Shown here piece by piece: positions 27,385-36,371 of a stretch of 64,000 nt of DNA. Both the position numbers and the translations under genes were made by a program. Origin of the DNA: Opitutia bacterium UBA4506 (GTDB taxonomy: Bacteria > Verrucomicrobiota > Verrucomicrobiia > Opitutales > Puniceicoccaceae); NCBI GenBank assembly GCA_002388665.1, contig DGMY01000044.1, positions 25,984-89,983 of the forward strand, in the 5' to 3' direction. Position 1 is the first letter of the stretch, and each line of letters starts with the position of its first letter. Under the pieces are notes generated by a model. The model was not told the origin of the DNA. It saw only the letters and a program-made list of their open reading frames with translations, and searched no databases.

Positions 27385-27669
27385 TCAGAGAATGTAGATG
27401 AGGATGATGCTCGAGATACCCAGGAACATCCACCAGTAGATCAGGCTTTTCGACTCGAGGAACTTCATGCCCCAAAAGCAGCAGTAGGAAACCGGGGCGT
27501 CGATCAGGATGAGGAAGAGCGCTGTCCAGAAGCTGGCGGTCCAGAGCCAGTCGAAATAAAAGGTGACCAGCACGAAGGAGGCGGTCGTTTTCCTGGGACT
27601 GGATATCTCAAGATTGATCTTCTGAAACGATCCGACGATGATCATGTTCAGGTAGACGAAAATCAGCAT
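27385..27669 (-). CDS. Small three-helix membrane protein, unknown
   Basis: The 94-residue product is strongly hydrophobic, with likely helices near residues 1-15, 30-58 and 73-94 and several aromatic residues at the interfaces. That pattern is unlikely in a random frame, whereas the overlapping plus-strand frame is charged and featureless. The ATG at 27669 is preceded by GGAAAAACTG, a weak ribosome site. It follows the 143-residue exported protein by 55 bases on the same strand and may be the third gene of that unit. I recognise no family. Confidence 0.55.
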   Translation of the reverse strand: MLIFVYLNMIIVGSFQKINLEISSPRKTTASFVLVTFYFDWLWTASFWTALFLILIDAPVSYCCFWGMKFLESKSLIYWWMFLGISSIILIYIL

Positions 27670-27724
27670 GTCAGTTTTTCCTGTGGTCGCGTGAACAAGT
27701 GTGGTCGCGGATTCCGCCGTTTCG

Positions 27725-28156
27725 CTATTGGCCGCTCTCAGTCAGTTTGACCAAGCTAAACTGGTCGGGGTCCTCAGGATTTCGGAAGAGGGTGAACGAC
27801 TGAGTGGGAACGGGACGATCGAAGATTTTGAATTCAATTCTTTCGAATCCCTGGAGCGTATATCTACTCATTCCTGTTCCACACCAATCCCAGTCCGCTG
27901 CAGTCCATTTTCCCTCGATCCATTCTTTTTGGAAAAGTTGCGGAAGATCTTTGGCGTACCCGAAGTAGGTTAACGGGTGCTTTGTCGGATTGGTGACCTC
28001 CACTAAAATGAATCCGTCCACGCTTTTGAGCTGTTTCACCTTCGGCACAAAGGCGAGTTCGGACTCATCGTCTCCGTGGGCGACTTGGGCCTCCCATCCC
28101 GCCGATCGAATCACAAGTAATGCCAAGGCAGAGGTGTAGAGGAAGAGACGTTTCAT
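27725..28156 (-). CDS. Exported beta-rich protein, unknown function
   Basis: I place the start at the ATG at 28156, giving 143 residues; the same frame stays open far upstream, but only because it shadows the neighbouring gene. Residues 1-20 form a signal peptide (MKRLFLYTSALALLVIRSAG). The mature part has strand-like patterns (DGFILVEVTNPTKHPLTYFGY) and a tryptophan-rich segment (KWTAADWDWCGTG), with one cysteine. The Gly-Tyr/Trp-Cys-Gly pattern hints at a small Ig-like periplasmic fold. It overlaps the upstream 312-residue membrane protein by 4 bases, so the two are probably functionally linked. No family recognised. Confidence 0.75.
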   Translation of the reverse strand: MKRLFLYTSALALLVIRSAGWEAQVAHGDDESELAFVPKVKQLKSVDGFILVEVTNPTKHPLTYFGYAKDLPQLFQKEWIEGKWTAADWDWCGTGMSRYTLQGFERIEFKIFDRPVPTQSFTLFRNPEDPDQFSLVKLTESGQ

Positions 28157-29091
28157 GGCTTGATCGAACGGGAGGTCCAAAGTGGTATGATTCCGATGAG
28201 GAATATGGCTGTCCCGAGATAGGCGGGCAGTAGGTGGAAAAAGTCGGTGTACCCGACGTAGAAGTGGATGCCGATCGCGGCCGAGAAACCGAACACTCCG
28301 GAGAGCGTGATTACCTGGCGTAGGCTGTGAGTGACCGGGGCGTTGACGAGTATCAGCCATACCGTGACGCCGGTTGTTAGAAGCCCCCCGCCAAATCCTG
28401 CGCGGTCGTGGGCGATCACGCCGACGAGTGAGCTGGAGATCTCCTGGATATCGAGAGAGCACAGCTCGATAAACTGTAAATCCTGGGGGACGAAAACAGT
28501 AGTGATCCCAATGAAGCAGATGACGAGCCCGCCTAGGATGAGTCCCGCAGCGTAGAGCAAGAGACAGAGGGCCGAAAGGACGGGGCGGAATGATTGACGG
28601 ATGATTCGGCGAGAAGGCTTGATGCTCCAAGTTCCCTTCGTCTGTTTCCGCGATTTGAGGATTCCGATGAGGTAGACGGGAATGAGGGCCAGAGTGGCGG
28701 CGCCGTGCCAATGATCCAGGTAGCCGTAGCCGATGTAGAGTAGGAAGCTCCCAAAGCCGGTGACTCCCGACACTACAAAGGTATTCCACGCCCAACGCTG
28801 ACCGCTCGCCAGAGGATAGTAGGCCAGCCACATATAGAGTGATCCCATCGCGAGAAGTACTCCTCCGAAGGCGGCCCGGTCGTGGAGCATGAACTTCACC
28901 AAATTGGGGGAGATCACCGAGAGCTCGCTCGCGTCGAACCCGATTTGGTACACGTCGTGTGGAAGGAACTCGGAACGAAAGGCCAGAAATAGTGCGAAGG
29001 CTCCCGACAGGCATAGCGCGAGCCCCGTAAACACGAGTGGGAAGATCCCGCGATCAGTAAGAGATGCAAAAATACCGCGATCCCGTTCCAT
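28153..29091 (-). CDS. Multi-pass membrane protein with internal duplication
   Basis: The 312-residue protein has about eight hydrophobic segments arranged as two similar halves. Each half begins with one membrane segment, then a loop of about 30 residues that ends in an HDRA-x-FGG motif. In half 1 this is LPHDVYQIG...FMLHDRAAFGGVLL (about 43-80). In half 2 it is VPQDLQFIE...VIAHDRAGFGGGLL (about 200-239). The rest of each half is three more helices and a YxGY...HxxPA pattern. The duplicated histidine/aspartate motif suggests a pseudo-symmetric site, perhaps for metal, haem or a polar substrate. The stop overlaps the next gene by 4 bases. I do not recognise the family. Confidence 0.8.
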   Translation of the reverse strand: MERDRGIFASLTDRGIFPLVFTGLALCLSGAFALFLAFRSEFLPHDVYQIGFDASELSVISPNLVKFMLHDRAAFGGVLLAMGSLYMWLAYYPLASGQRWAWNTFVVSGVTGFGSFLLYIGYGYLDHWHGAATLALIPVYLIGILKSRKQTKGTWSIKPSRRIIRQSFRPVLSALCLLLYAAGLILGGLVICFIGITTVFVPQDLQFIELCSLDIQEISSSLVGVIAHDRAGFGGGLLTTGVTVWLILVNAPVTHSLRQVITLSGVFGFSAAIGIHFYVGYTDFFHLLPAYLGTAIFLIGIIPLWTSRSIKP

Positions 29092-29393
29092 GGGCTACTG
29101 GGTGGATTGGATGGCTGTTGCTTTTCTCATGGTGCGGTACGATTCGAAAAACTGTGCGAAATTTGCGCCGAAAATGGAAGGTTGAATCGAGAAATTCGAC
29201 CGGAAAGGATCGCCGCAGGCCATCGGGGGGAGCTCCCGGGAAAAGCAGGAAATGGCTTAATATGTTGACAAAGTCTACTAAATGGAGAGTTGTTGTGTTT
29301 ATCAACTAAGTGTTGCCTTCACTACGACGTTTTCTCGGTTCGTGTGAAGTGCCGCACAGATCATTGCCAGGCGGCAAAGAAACCCTAATCGAA
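29092..29393. other. Divergent intergenic region upstream of the siderophore-interacting gene
   Basis: These 302 bases separate two divergent units. The clearest feature is an imperfect inverted repeat, GTTGACAAA (29264-29272) and TTTATCAAC (29298-29306), with 8 of 9 matching positions and 25 bases between. The left arm contains a perfect -35 hexamer, TTGACA. This could be an operator overlapping the promoter of the plus-strand gene; no convincing -10 was found. It does not look like a canonical Fur box. The remaining bases show no coding frame I would accept. Confidence 0.35.
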
Positions 29394-30146
29394 ATGGCTA
29401 AACCAAAACCAACCGAACTGGAAGTAGTCCAGACCTCACGAATCAGCGAGCACATGGTGCGGGTGACCTTGGGAGGTTCGGGTCTCACCACCTTTCCGCA
29501 GGATCAGGAAAGTGCCTACATCAAGCTGATCTTTCCCGCAGTGGGTGGGGGTGGTCCTCACCTGCGCACCTATTCGATTCGGAATCAGCGTGCGGACGGG
29601 ATCGACATCGACGTCACCCTGCATGAGCCGATGGGGTTGGCGTCTACCTGGGCGCTGAATGCTGTGGCGGGAGATCGGATTCTCGTGGGTGGGCCCGGGC
29701 CCAGGAAATTGATCAATCACGATGCCGATTGGTATCTACTCGTCGGCGACATGACGGCGCTCCCCTCGATCAGTGTGAACCTCGCAAAGTTGCCGTCCGA
29801 AGCACGCGGATACGCCCTGATTGAAGTGATGAGTGAGGACGACATCCAAACCATCGAGCATCCAACGGGTGTCACGGTTCGCTGGTTGGTGAATCCTCAT
29901 CCCGGCGGCGAAGGTTCGGCGTTTCTCTCCGCGGTCGAGGCATTGCCATGGTTGAAGGGTCGAGCGGCTGTCTGGGCGGCCTGTGAGTTTAACGGGATGA
30001 AGGTTCTGCGCCGGTACTTCCGAAAAGTACGAAATGTGCCCTTGAGCCATTTGTACCTCTCCAGCTACTGGAAATTGGGACAGGCAGAAGAAGGGCACAA
30101 AGCCGCGAAGCGTGAAGACAGTGAGAGCGAGGAGGCCCTGGTCTGA
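29394..30146 (+). CDS. Siderophore-interacting protein (ViuB/YqjH-type flavin reductase)
   Basis: I chose the ATG at 29394 (250 residues); an upstream GTG would add an unlikely basic leader. Members reduce ferric siderophores with NAD(P)H and FAD to release iron in the cytoplasm. The FAD-binding motif LRTYSIRNQ lies near residues 62-70. The NAD-binding part begins with YLLVGDMTALPS (about 117-128), and the C-terminus has the family SYWKLGQAEEGHKA. The gene stands alone between divergent units, and iron control is plausible but not shown by any box I can identify. Confidence 0.85.
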   Translation: MAKPKPTELEVVQTSRISEHMVRVTLGGSGLTTFPQDQESAYIKLIFPAVGGGGPHLRTYSIRNQRADGIDIDVTLHEPMGLASTWALNAVAGDRILVGGPGPRKLINHDADWYLLVGDMTALPSISVNLAKLPSEARGYALIEVMSEDDIQTIEHPTGVTVRWLVNPHPGGEGSAFLSAVEALPWLKGRAAVWAACEFNGMKVLRRYFRKVRNVPLSHLYLSSYWKLGQAEEGHKAAKREDSESEEALV

Positions 30147-30213
30147 ATCGAGGCCGAACCGTCTTGTCGATTCTAGCGGGATCCACCGAGACGCGTGGAG
30201 CCCTCGATCCCAC

Positions 30214-30963
30214 TCAGTCGAGTGACAGGTCTTCGCGTACCTCCGACCACAGGTGGGCATAGGCTTGCGAGGCAGGAGACCTCCGGGCAAAGGCGGCAAC
30301 CGGCCTGCGGTGTTCTCCCATCTGCTCAATCACACTGGCGGCCGGAATGATCGAGGAGAGAAACGGAGAGTCCTCGCTGGAGAAATCCTGGATCGTCTCG
30401 CGGTGGAGCTTCTTGCGCCTGTCGGCCATGGAAAAGAAAGCGCGGAGCTTCTTTTTCGAGAGCTTCTCTTTCTTGAAGAATCCCTGAACTTGCTCAAAGC
30501 AGTTGATGGAAAGCGTGGAGGGAATGGTCGGTACCAGGACTCGGTCCGACAGTTGGAAAAGATTTTCCGAGAGGAGGGTGATCCCCGCCGGAGCGTCGGC
30601 AATGATCAAATCGTAGTGTCCGCGAAATCCCTTAAAGAGAGAGCTCAGGGCCGTCTCGGATTTCTTCTCCTCCTCGAGCTTGCGGTCGAGGTTGCGGAAT
30701 TCCAGGTGGGCCGGAAGGACATCCAGATGAATAAACTCGGTCTGGCAGATTTGCTTATGGGCAAACGATTTTCCCTTGAGCAGCTTTCCCGTTTTCATGG
30801 AATCGGGCGAAGACGCATTCAAGTAGAACGTAGCGGCAGCCTGGGGGTCGAGATCGCAAAGAAGTACGTTGAATCCATCCTGAGCCGCGGCGTGAGCAAG
30901 ATTCACGGAGGTCGTTGTTTTACCTACCCCTCCTTTGAGATTATAAATCGAAAGAATCTTCAT
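30214..30963 (-). CDS. ParA-family ATPase, orphan
   Basis: The 249-residue protein has the deviant Walker A KGGVGKTT (10-17), Walker A' DLDPQAAAT, and Walker B DLIIADAPAG. This is the ParA/Soj/MinD class that positions DNA or protein cargo. No parB, parS-like palindrome or cargo gene is adjacent. It follows the SNF2 helicase on the same strand by 85 bases, so the two may share a transcript. Orphan ParAs can position chemotaxis arrays, storage granules or surface machines. The cargo is unknown. Confidence 0.88.
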   Translation of the reverse strand: MKILSIYNLKGGVGKTTTSVNLAHAAAQDGFNVLLCDLDPQAAATFYLNASSPDSMKTGKLLKGKSFAHKQICQTEFIHLDVLPAHLEFRNLDRKLEEEKKSETALSSLFKGFRGHYDLIIADAPAGITLLSENLFQLSDRVLVPTIPSTLSINCFEQVQGFFKKEKLSKKKLRAFFSMADRRKKLHRETIQDFSSEDSPFLSSIIPAASVIEQMGEHRRPVAAFARRSPASQAYAHLWSEVREDLSLD

Positions 30964-31048
30964 AATAAAATAGTCCGTTTGTTGAACAAAAGGAGTCCGG
31001 TTGCGTCAAGTTTGCGTCTAAATTGACACAGTCGATGGAGAGATGTTC

Positions 31049-33550
31049 TCAAGACGGAGAAGGGCGGAGAAAACTCTCGATGTTGTCGAAATGGGAACGG
31101 ATGGCCTCCAGTGGCCGGGACGATTCGACAATCTCTTTGAACAGGCCTGTTTTCTCGGCCTTGAGCTTCTGGATGTTCTCTTCAATCGTTCCCTGGGCGA
31201 CGAGGCGGTAGACGAAAACAGTCTTCTGCTGGCCGATGCGGTGAACCCGGTCAATGGCTTGCTGCTCGGCGGCAGGGTTCCACCACGGATCGAGAAGAAA
31301 TACGTAGTCGGCCGCGTGCAGAGTGATGCCGGTACCGCCCGCTTTGAGGCTGACCAGCATGACGGCGGCCTTGCGGTACTTTTGGAATTCAGCGACCGGG
31401 GATTCGCGGTCTCGCGTGGAGCCGGTCAGCCGGAACTGGCGGATGTCGGGAAATTGTTGGGCGAGGAGTTCCTCGGTCCGATCGAGAAGGGTGACAAACT
31501 GGCTGAAGATGACGACCTTTCGCGGTCCGACCAGAATCTCGTTCAAATTCTCACTCAGGGTTTCCAGTTTACCGGAGAGCTCGGAGAGGGGGAAATTGTC
31601 GGAAATACCGGCTTCCTCGCGGAAGTCGGTAGGGAGGAGGCGCAGGTCGCAGCAGGCTTGTCGAAGTCGGGTAATTGCGGTGAGAAAGTGAAGGCTGCGC
31701 TGCCCCGATGTTTGATGAAGGCCGCCCTTGAACTCCTTGAAAACGGTATCGGCGATGCGGTTGTAGATCTTGCGCTGTTGATCTCCCATCGAACACAGTA
31801 ACTCGGTCTCGACCTTGGGAGGCAGCTCCTGGGCAACTTCCTTTTTCGTCCTGCGGATGAGGAACGGCGCGGCCTGGATGCGAACCCGCTCCACCAATGC
31901 CTTGCGATCGCGGTTGATTTCGTCGATGAATTCGCGGCGACTGCCGAGGAGGTCCGGCATGAGAAATCGGAAGATGGACCACAGGTCCATGTGGCTGTTC
32001 TCAATCGGTGTACCGGTGAGGGCAATACGGTGTTGGGAGTGGATTCCGAAACAAGCGCGGCTGACCTTCGCGTCGGGGTTTTTGATCTGTTGGGCTTCGT
32101 CCAGAACGGCGTAGCGGAACTTGGTCTCCTCGAGGTGTGAGCGGTGCCGGCGCAGCTGAGTGTAGCTGGCGACCCAGAGGCAGCCCTCGGTGTGCTCGCG
32201 CCAGGACTCGCTCGATCGAAGGACGCGCACCGGCATGCCGGGGAAAAAGCGTTGAGCCTCCCGCGTCCAGACCGATACGACACTCGCTGGACAAACTACG
32301 AGAGAAGGAGTTTCGAATCCGTCACAGGAAAGTAGTGACAAAATCTGGATCGTCTTCCCCAGCCCCATCTCGTCAGCGAGGAGGGGATGGCAATCGTTTT
32401 TGCAGAGGTGGTATAGGTGGGCGACCCCGCGGCTTTGGTAGGGCCGGAGGAAATCGGGTGTGCCGGCCGGTGGTTTCGGGGAAGGTGATTTGAGGGTCTC
32501 GATCCAGCCACCGACCTCGGGAGAGAGGTGGAAGTTGATCGCGTGGTTCTGGAAGAGACTCAGGAACAGGTAGGGCGGGAGGTCTTTCTTTCGATTGCCG
32601 GGTAGGCGGTCGATCTGGCGGGAGATCTCGATCCCGTCGGGGTCGAGCCGGACGAGTCCCCGGCCGGGGAGGAAGAGGGGGCTCTCCTTTCGTCGAAGCA
32701 ACCGTTCGATCTCTGCGTCGGAAAGGACCTCGTCGCCGAGGGTCGAGGACCATTCGAGGTTGAGGCCTCCGGTTTCGGCTGAGCGTTCGACAGTGGCGTG
32801 CAGGCGGACTTCCCGCTGGCCGAGATTGAGCAGGTCGACCTCGGCAGTTTGGCGAATGTCAAAGGAGCTTTTCCAGGAAGGGATGCCGTTGCGCAGGAAG
32901 CTGAGAAACTTCTCGGATTCCCCCATCTCGAAGACCGCCGACTTGTTGTTGAACCGGAAGCCATTGCGCAGGGCCATGTGGGAGAGCTGGATCAAGCGTT
33001 CCCGGCGGAGGGAAGAGTCCTGGCTGTCTTGCTCATGGTTCGGCAGAGCGCGAAAACAGAGTTTCTCCCCCTCAATGAAAAATAGGAGAACCGGCCGGGC
33101 CTCGGGCTCGCTGCGGCGGGCGGGTTCGGGTCGCTGGTTCTTCTCCGGGGCTTGCGGGGTATCGGCCGTCTCGGCCTTGGGGCGGATCGGTGTGGGATCC
33201 TTTTCGAAGGGCAATGGAGTGAGCCGGTCGGCGAGGAGTTCTTCGGTTTCGTAGAGCCCGGCTACCGCAATGGCTTGGCCGAGCTCGTGGTCATTGCGGG
33301 AGTCACGGACGAGCGGCCCGATACGGGACCATTCCACGATGGAGTAGGCTTCGCCGTCATCCGTGTTGACCGAAACGGTCAGATCCTGGCGGGTGATTTC
33401 GACTTCGACGATGGCATTGTCGCGGTAGAATTTTCTTCCGAGATCCAAAACTTTCTCGGGAAAGTAATGTTCCCAGTCACGAGAAAGCCAGTTGGACCAA
33501 CGTTTGAGAGCTGATTCAGAGTACTTGTGCCTAGCATCGCGAGTAAACAT
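31049..33550 (-). CDS. SNF2/SWI2-family DNA-dependent ATPase
   Basis: I place the start at the ATG at 33550 because GGTGG lies a few bases upstream; an ATG at 33562 and a TTG at 33604 are also in frame. The protein has about 833 residues. The N-terminal half (about 1-380) is a SWIM-less accessory region. The helicase core has LADEMGLGKTIQI (motif I), VLDEAQQIKN (II), LTGTPIENS (III) and the C-terminal RVHRIGQQKTVFVYRLVAQGTIEENI (VI). This belongs to the bacterial RapA/HepA-like group, which remodels nucleoprotein or RNA polymerase complexes. It has no restriction or methylase neighbours, so a defence role is not indicated. Confidence 0.92.
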   Translation of the reverse strand: MFTRDARHKYSESALKRWSNWLSRDWEHYFPEKVLDLGRKFYRDNAIVEVEITRQDLTVSVNTDDGEAYSIVEWSRIGPLVRDSRNDHELGQAIAVAGLYETEELLADRLTPLPFEKDPTPIRPKAETADTPQAPEKNQRPEPARRSEPEARPVLLFFIEGEKLCFRALPNHEQDSQDSSLRRERLIQLSHMALRNGFRFNNKSAVFEMGESEKFLSFLRNGIPSWKSSFDIRQTAEVDLLNLGQREVRLHATVERSAETGGLNLEWSSTLGDEVLSDAEIERLLRRKESPLFLPGRGLVRLDPDGIEISRQIDRLPGNRKKDLPPYLFLSLFQNHAINFHLSPEVGGWIETLKSPSPKPPAGTPDFLRPYQSRGVAHLYHLCKNDCHPLLADEMGLGKTIQILSLLSCDGFETPSLVVCPASVVSVWTREAQRFFPGMPVRVLRSSESWREHTEGCLWVASYTQLRRHRSHLEETKFRYAVLDEAQQIKNPDAKVSRACFGIHSQHRIALTGTPIENSHMDLWSIFRFLMPDLLGSRREFIDEINRDRKALVERVRIQAAPFLIRRTKKEVAQELPPKVETELLCSMGDQQRKIYNRIADTVFKEFKGGLHQTSGQRSLHFLTAITRLRQACCDLRLLPTDFREEAGISDNFPLSELSGKLETLSENLNEILVGPRKVVIFSQFVTLLDRTEELLAQQFPDIRQFRLTGSTRDRESPVAEFQKYRKAAVMLVSLKAGGTGITLHAADYVFLLDPWWNPAAEQQAIDRVHRIGQQKTVFVYRLVAQGTIEENIQKLKAEKTGLFKEIVESSRPLEAIRSHFDNIESFLRPSPS

Positions 33551-33675
33551 GGAATCCACCATTGAAGACCATTTGTGGTGTAGTATCAATTCCGCGTTTT
33601 GCAAATACGACTATTTCGTTGAAGTGCCATGGAACGGGGGGACCTGCGGCCTCTCCGCGGTGTCGGGAACCCCCG

Positions 33676-35784
33676 CTATCGTTTGCTGAACCCGAGCCGG
33701 TTCACCCCGTGAAGGTGAGAGTATTGCTCGAGCCGTACCCTCCAATATTCCGCGAGATTGTCCCGGCTGGAAAACCAGAGTTGGTGGTGGATCCGGCGCA
33801 GTTCTTCGGTGTTTTTCAGGCAGGCCTCAATCTGATCCGTGGAGAGGCTCGGCATGCCCTCGGTCAGGAGTTGGTCGATCAGGTCGCGGGAGAGTTCTTC
33901 GCCGGAAACCGAGGGGTTGATGCGGATGTGGAGGGCGTTGACGTAGGGGTCGAGAAAAGCGAGGGAGGCACCCTGAAGATTCCCGCGGGATAGGTCTTCG
34001 CGCATGGAGGCTGTCCCTTGGATGAGGACATCAAGGACCTCGGGGGAGGCACTCTCCTCCGGCATCGAGAGGATTTTTTTCTGGCCGGCAGTGCGCCCTA
34101 CGGACGGTGAGCCGAGGAGCATGGCGACCGGAATCGAGGTGATCAGAGGGATGAAGATCGGGCTCAACCACCAGAAAAAGGCACCGTCGTAGTAGGCGGC
34201 AACGGCGCCCCAGATGATCCCGATCAGCGTGACCAGCCAAAGATTGCGGAAGGCGGTGCCAAAGGAGACACCGTCGCCGGCATCGCGCGCTTGGGCGTTC
34301 CAAGAGGTCTTGGAGCCCAAGGGGATGATGATCATGAAAAAGCTGTGGAAGATCATCATCGTGGGTGCGATCCAGGCTGAAATCAGGCTCTCACAAAATA
34401 CGTTGCAACACCCGCGGAGAGCCGAGGTGTGGCCCCGCCGAACTGAGTCGTACCACGCGAGCACTTTCGGGCCGAGGAGCAGCATGGCCGTATACCCGAG
34501 GACAAGAGCTCCCTGGGTGGGCAAGCTGATTTCCAGTCCCCAGGAGCGCAGCATGCCGTCGATGGGAACGAAGGAGAGACCCGTGCGGGAGAACTGGACC
34601 ACGACCAAGGTGCACAAGACGAGGAATACGAACCACAGCAGGGACCCCGCGTAGGAGAGGATCCCATTGAGAAAGTGGATGCGGTTGCGCCCGGGCATCC
34701 CCTTGGCGAACAAGAGCCAAATGTGCTGGAGGTTTCCCTGGCACCAGCGCCGGTCCCGTTGGAGGGAGTCGAAGAGATTTTCCGGGCCCTCCTCCCAGGT
34801 GCCGCCGGTATCGGGGGTCAGCATCACCTTGAAGCCCGCTCGCCGCATGAGAGCAGCCTCGACGAAATCATGGCTGAGAATACTGCCGCCCACGGGTTCT
34901 CGGTAGGGGAGGTGGGGGAGATCGCAATGATCCATGAAGGCTTTCACACGAATAATCGCGTTGTGGCCCCAATAGTTCCCGTGATTGCCCTGCCACGTGG
35001 CGAGCCCGCGGGAAAAGTGTTCACCGTAGACCCGATTGGCAAACTGGAGAGCTCGGCCAAACAGGGTTTGTGCCCGCCAGAGCCGTGGGACCGTCTGCAG
35101 GATGCCGAGTTTGGGGTCGGTCTCCATCACGTCGACCAAGTGGGTCAGAGTCTCTCCTTCGATGACGCTGTCGGCATCGAAGATCACCATGTAGCGATAG
35201 CGTTGGCCCCATTTTTCGAGAAAATCGCGCACGTTCCCGGCCTTTTTTCCGACATTCTCCGCCCTGCGCCGGTAGTGGATGCGTGATAGCCCGCCGAGCC
35301 GCCGGGACAGCGCCATCCAGCCGATCTCTTCTTCGATCCATTTGTTGGGATCGCGGGTGTCACTGAGAATGAAAAAGTCGAATTGATCGAGGCGGCCTGT
35401 TTTCTCGAGAGAGCGGTAGGTGGTTTCCAGGCCGGCCAGGACGCGAGCCGGCTCTTCATTGTAGACTGGGAAGAGGAGGGCGGTCGGGGCTTTGCGGGAC
35501 GCGGAGGTAGTGGGTGGCGAGCTGGGTCGCTGCGCGGAGGATTTCCTGCGGAGGAATCCGACCACCCCTTGGCAGAAGCCGAACGACACCTGGGCAAAGA
35601 GGACCGCTTGGACGACGATCATGGCGTGCTTGAGGCCGTATATCTGGGTCCGCCAGAGAAAGTCGCTGAAGAGGAGGACCCCTGCGATCCAGACAAAGAA
35701 CCAGAAGGCAAAAAAGGCCCAGCCGATGCCTGCCTTCTCCTCGATGATCCACGGTTCGGGTCGATTGGGTTCTGGGGATGTCAT
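33676..35784 (-). CDS. opgH: Glucan biosynthesis glucosyltransferase OpgH-like
   Basis: OpgH (MdoH) makes the linear beta-1,2 backbone of osmoregulated periplasmic glucans. The 702-residue GT2-family membrane protein has the motifs FPVYNEEP, FFILSDTRDP, FDADSVIEGETL and QRDRRWCQGN, plus about six membrane segments. E. coli OpgH has 847 residues; the missing part is the N-terminal cytosolic region before the first helix. The preceding gene overlaps by 4 bases and may supply that region. Together with opgG this forms an opgG-x-opgH operon. Confidence 0.93.
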   Translation of the reverse strand: MTSPEPNRPEPWIIEEKAGIGWAFFAFWFFVWIAGVLLFSDFLWRTQIYGLKHAMIVVQAVLFAQVSFGFCQGVVGFLRRKSSAQRPSSPPTTSASRKAPTALLFPVYNEEPARVLAGLETTYRSLEKTGRLDQFDFFILSDTRDPNKWIEEEIGWMALSRRLGGLSRIHYRRRAENVGKKAGNVRDFLEKWGQRYRYMVIFDADSVIEGETLTHLVDVMETDPKLGILQTVPRLWRAQTLFGRALQFANRVYGEHFSRGLATWQGNHGNYWGHNAIIRVKAFMDHCDLPHLPYREPVGGSILSHDFVEAALMRRAGFKVMLTPDTGGTWEEGPENLFDSLQRDRRWCQGNLQHIWLLFAKGMPGRNRIHFLNGILSYAGSLLWFVFLVLCTLVVVQFSRTGLSFVPIDGMLRSWGLEISLPTQGALVLGYTAMLLLGPKVLAWYDSVRRGHTSALRGCCNVFCESLISAWIAPTMMIFHSFFMIIIPLGSKTSWNAQARDAGDGVSFGTAFRNLWLVTLIGIIWGAVAAYYDGAFFWWLSPIFIPLITSIPVAMLLGSPSVGRTAGQKKILSMPEESASPEVLDVLIQGTASMREDLSRGNLQGASLAFLDPYVNALHIRINPSVSGEELSRDLIDQLLTEGMPSLSTDQIEACLKNTEELRRIHHQLWFSSRDNLAEYWRVRLEQYSHLHGVNRLGFSKR

Positions 35785-36371
35785 CGGGTGAAGTAGTAGA
35801 GGATCGCGATGAGAGAGATGACGAAGGCCGCCAAACCGACTCGCCGGAGAATTGGGCGCTTGTCCAATTCGCGGAGCGCCTGGTCGGCGAGGTCTGACCA
35901 GGGGCCGTAGTCGATGGGCCGCTCACCCATTTGAGAGTGCTGGAACTCGGGGCCGGCCTCGAAATAGTGGGCGCGGAGGTTCTGGATAAAGGCTGGCGGC
36001 CAAGGCGCCGGTTGGAGGAAAAACTGTCGCCATCCGCTGCCGGTTTCGAACAGGAGGAGGGCGAGGTAGCCTCGTTCGAGGATGTGGGTCGGGGGAGTGT
36101 CGGAGGGGAGGTCGAGCGCCTCGCGAAACCAATTGCAGACGAGGCTTTCGCATTCTTCGAGCGTTGCGGCGGCCGCGCGGTCGCAGGCCCCCGAGTCGAT
36201 GCGGACGACCGCGCCCTTGAGAATGCGGTGAATCAGCGCGCTGCGCTGGAGAGTGTTGTCAATCCGCAGCGCCGAGAGGTAGGCGTCCACCCGGCGGTAG
36301 GCATCATCCCATTCGCTCTCGGTGGTCCCTTCCGGGAGTTTCCATTTTACGGTTTCCAGGGAAGGGTCCAT
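35781..36371 (-). CDS. Tail-anchored protein inside the opgGH operon, unknown
   Basis: The 196-residue protein is soluble-looking for about 170 residues and ends in one membrane helix (about 174-194, VGLAAFVISLIAILYYF) after a basic RPILRR. It overlaps opgG by 25 bases and opgH by 4. E. coli OpgH has a cytosolic N-terminal region of about 140 residues followed by an RR-containing start of its first helix, and the present OpgH lacks it. The layout suggests that this gene is a split-off counterpart, but sequence similarity is not evident by eye. Otherwise it could be an accessory factor for OPG export or control. Confidence 0.75.
   Translation of the reverse strand: MDPSLETVKWKLPEGTTESEWDDAYRRVDAYLSALRIDNTLQRSALIHRILKGAVVRIDSGACDRAAAATLEECESLVCNWFREALDLPSDTPPTHILERGYLALLLFETGSGWRQFFLQPAPWPPAFIQNLRAHYFEAGPEFQHSQMGERPIDYGPWSDLADQALRELDKRPILRRVGLAAFVISLIAILYYFTR

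Noticed and set aside
27319..27750. 143-codon plus-strand ORF after ahcY
   Set aside because: It begins inside the ahcY terminator and lies opposite a far more plausible membrane-protein frame.
27725..29014. 429-codon minus-strand ORF
   Set aside because: Only its last 143 codons look real (signal peptide onward). The upstream part is a proline/arginine-rich shadow of the 312-residue membrane protein in another frame.
31049..33550. SNF2 helicase as part of a phage-defence system
   Set aside because: No nuclease, methylase, PLD or other defence partner is nearby; the sequence fits a housekeeping RapA/HepA-like ATPase.
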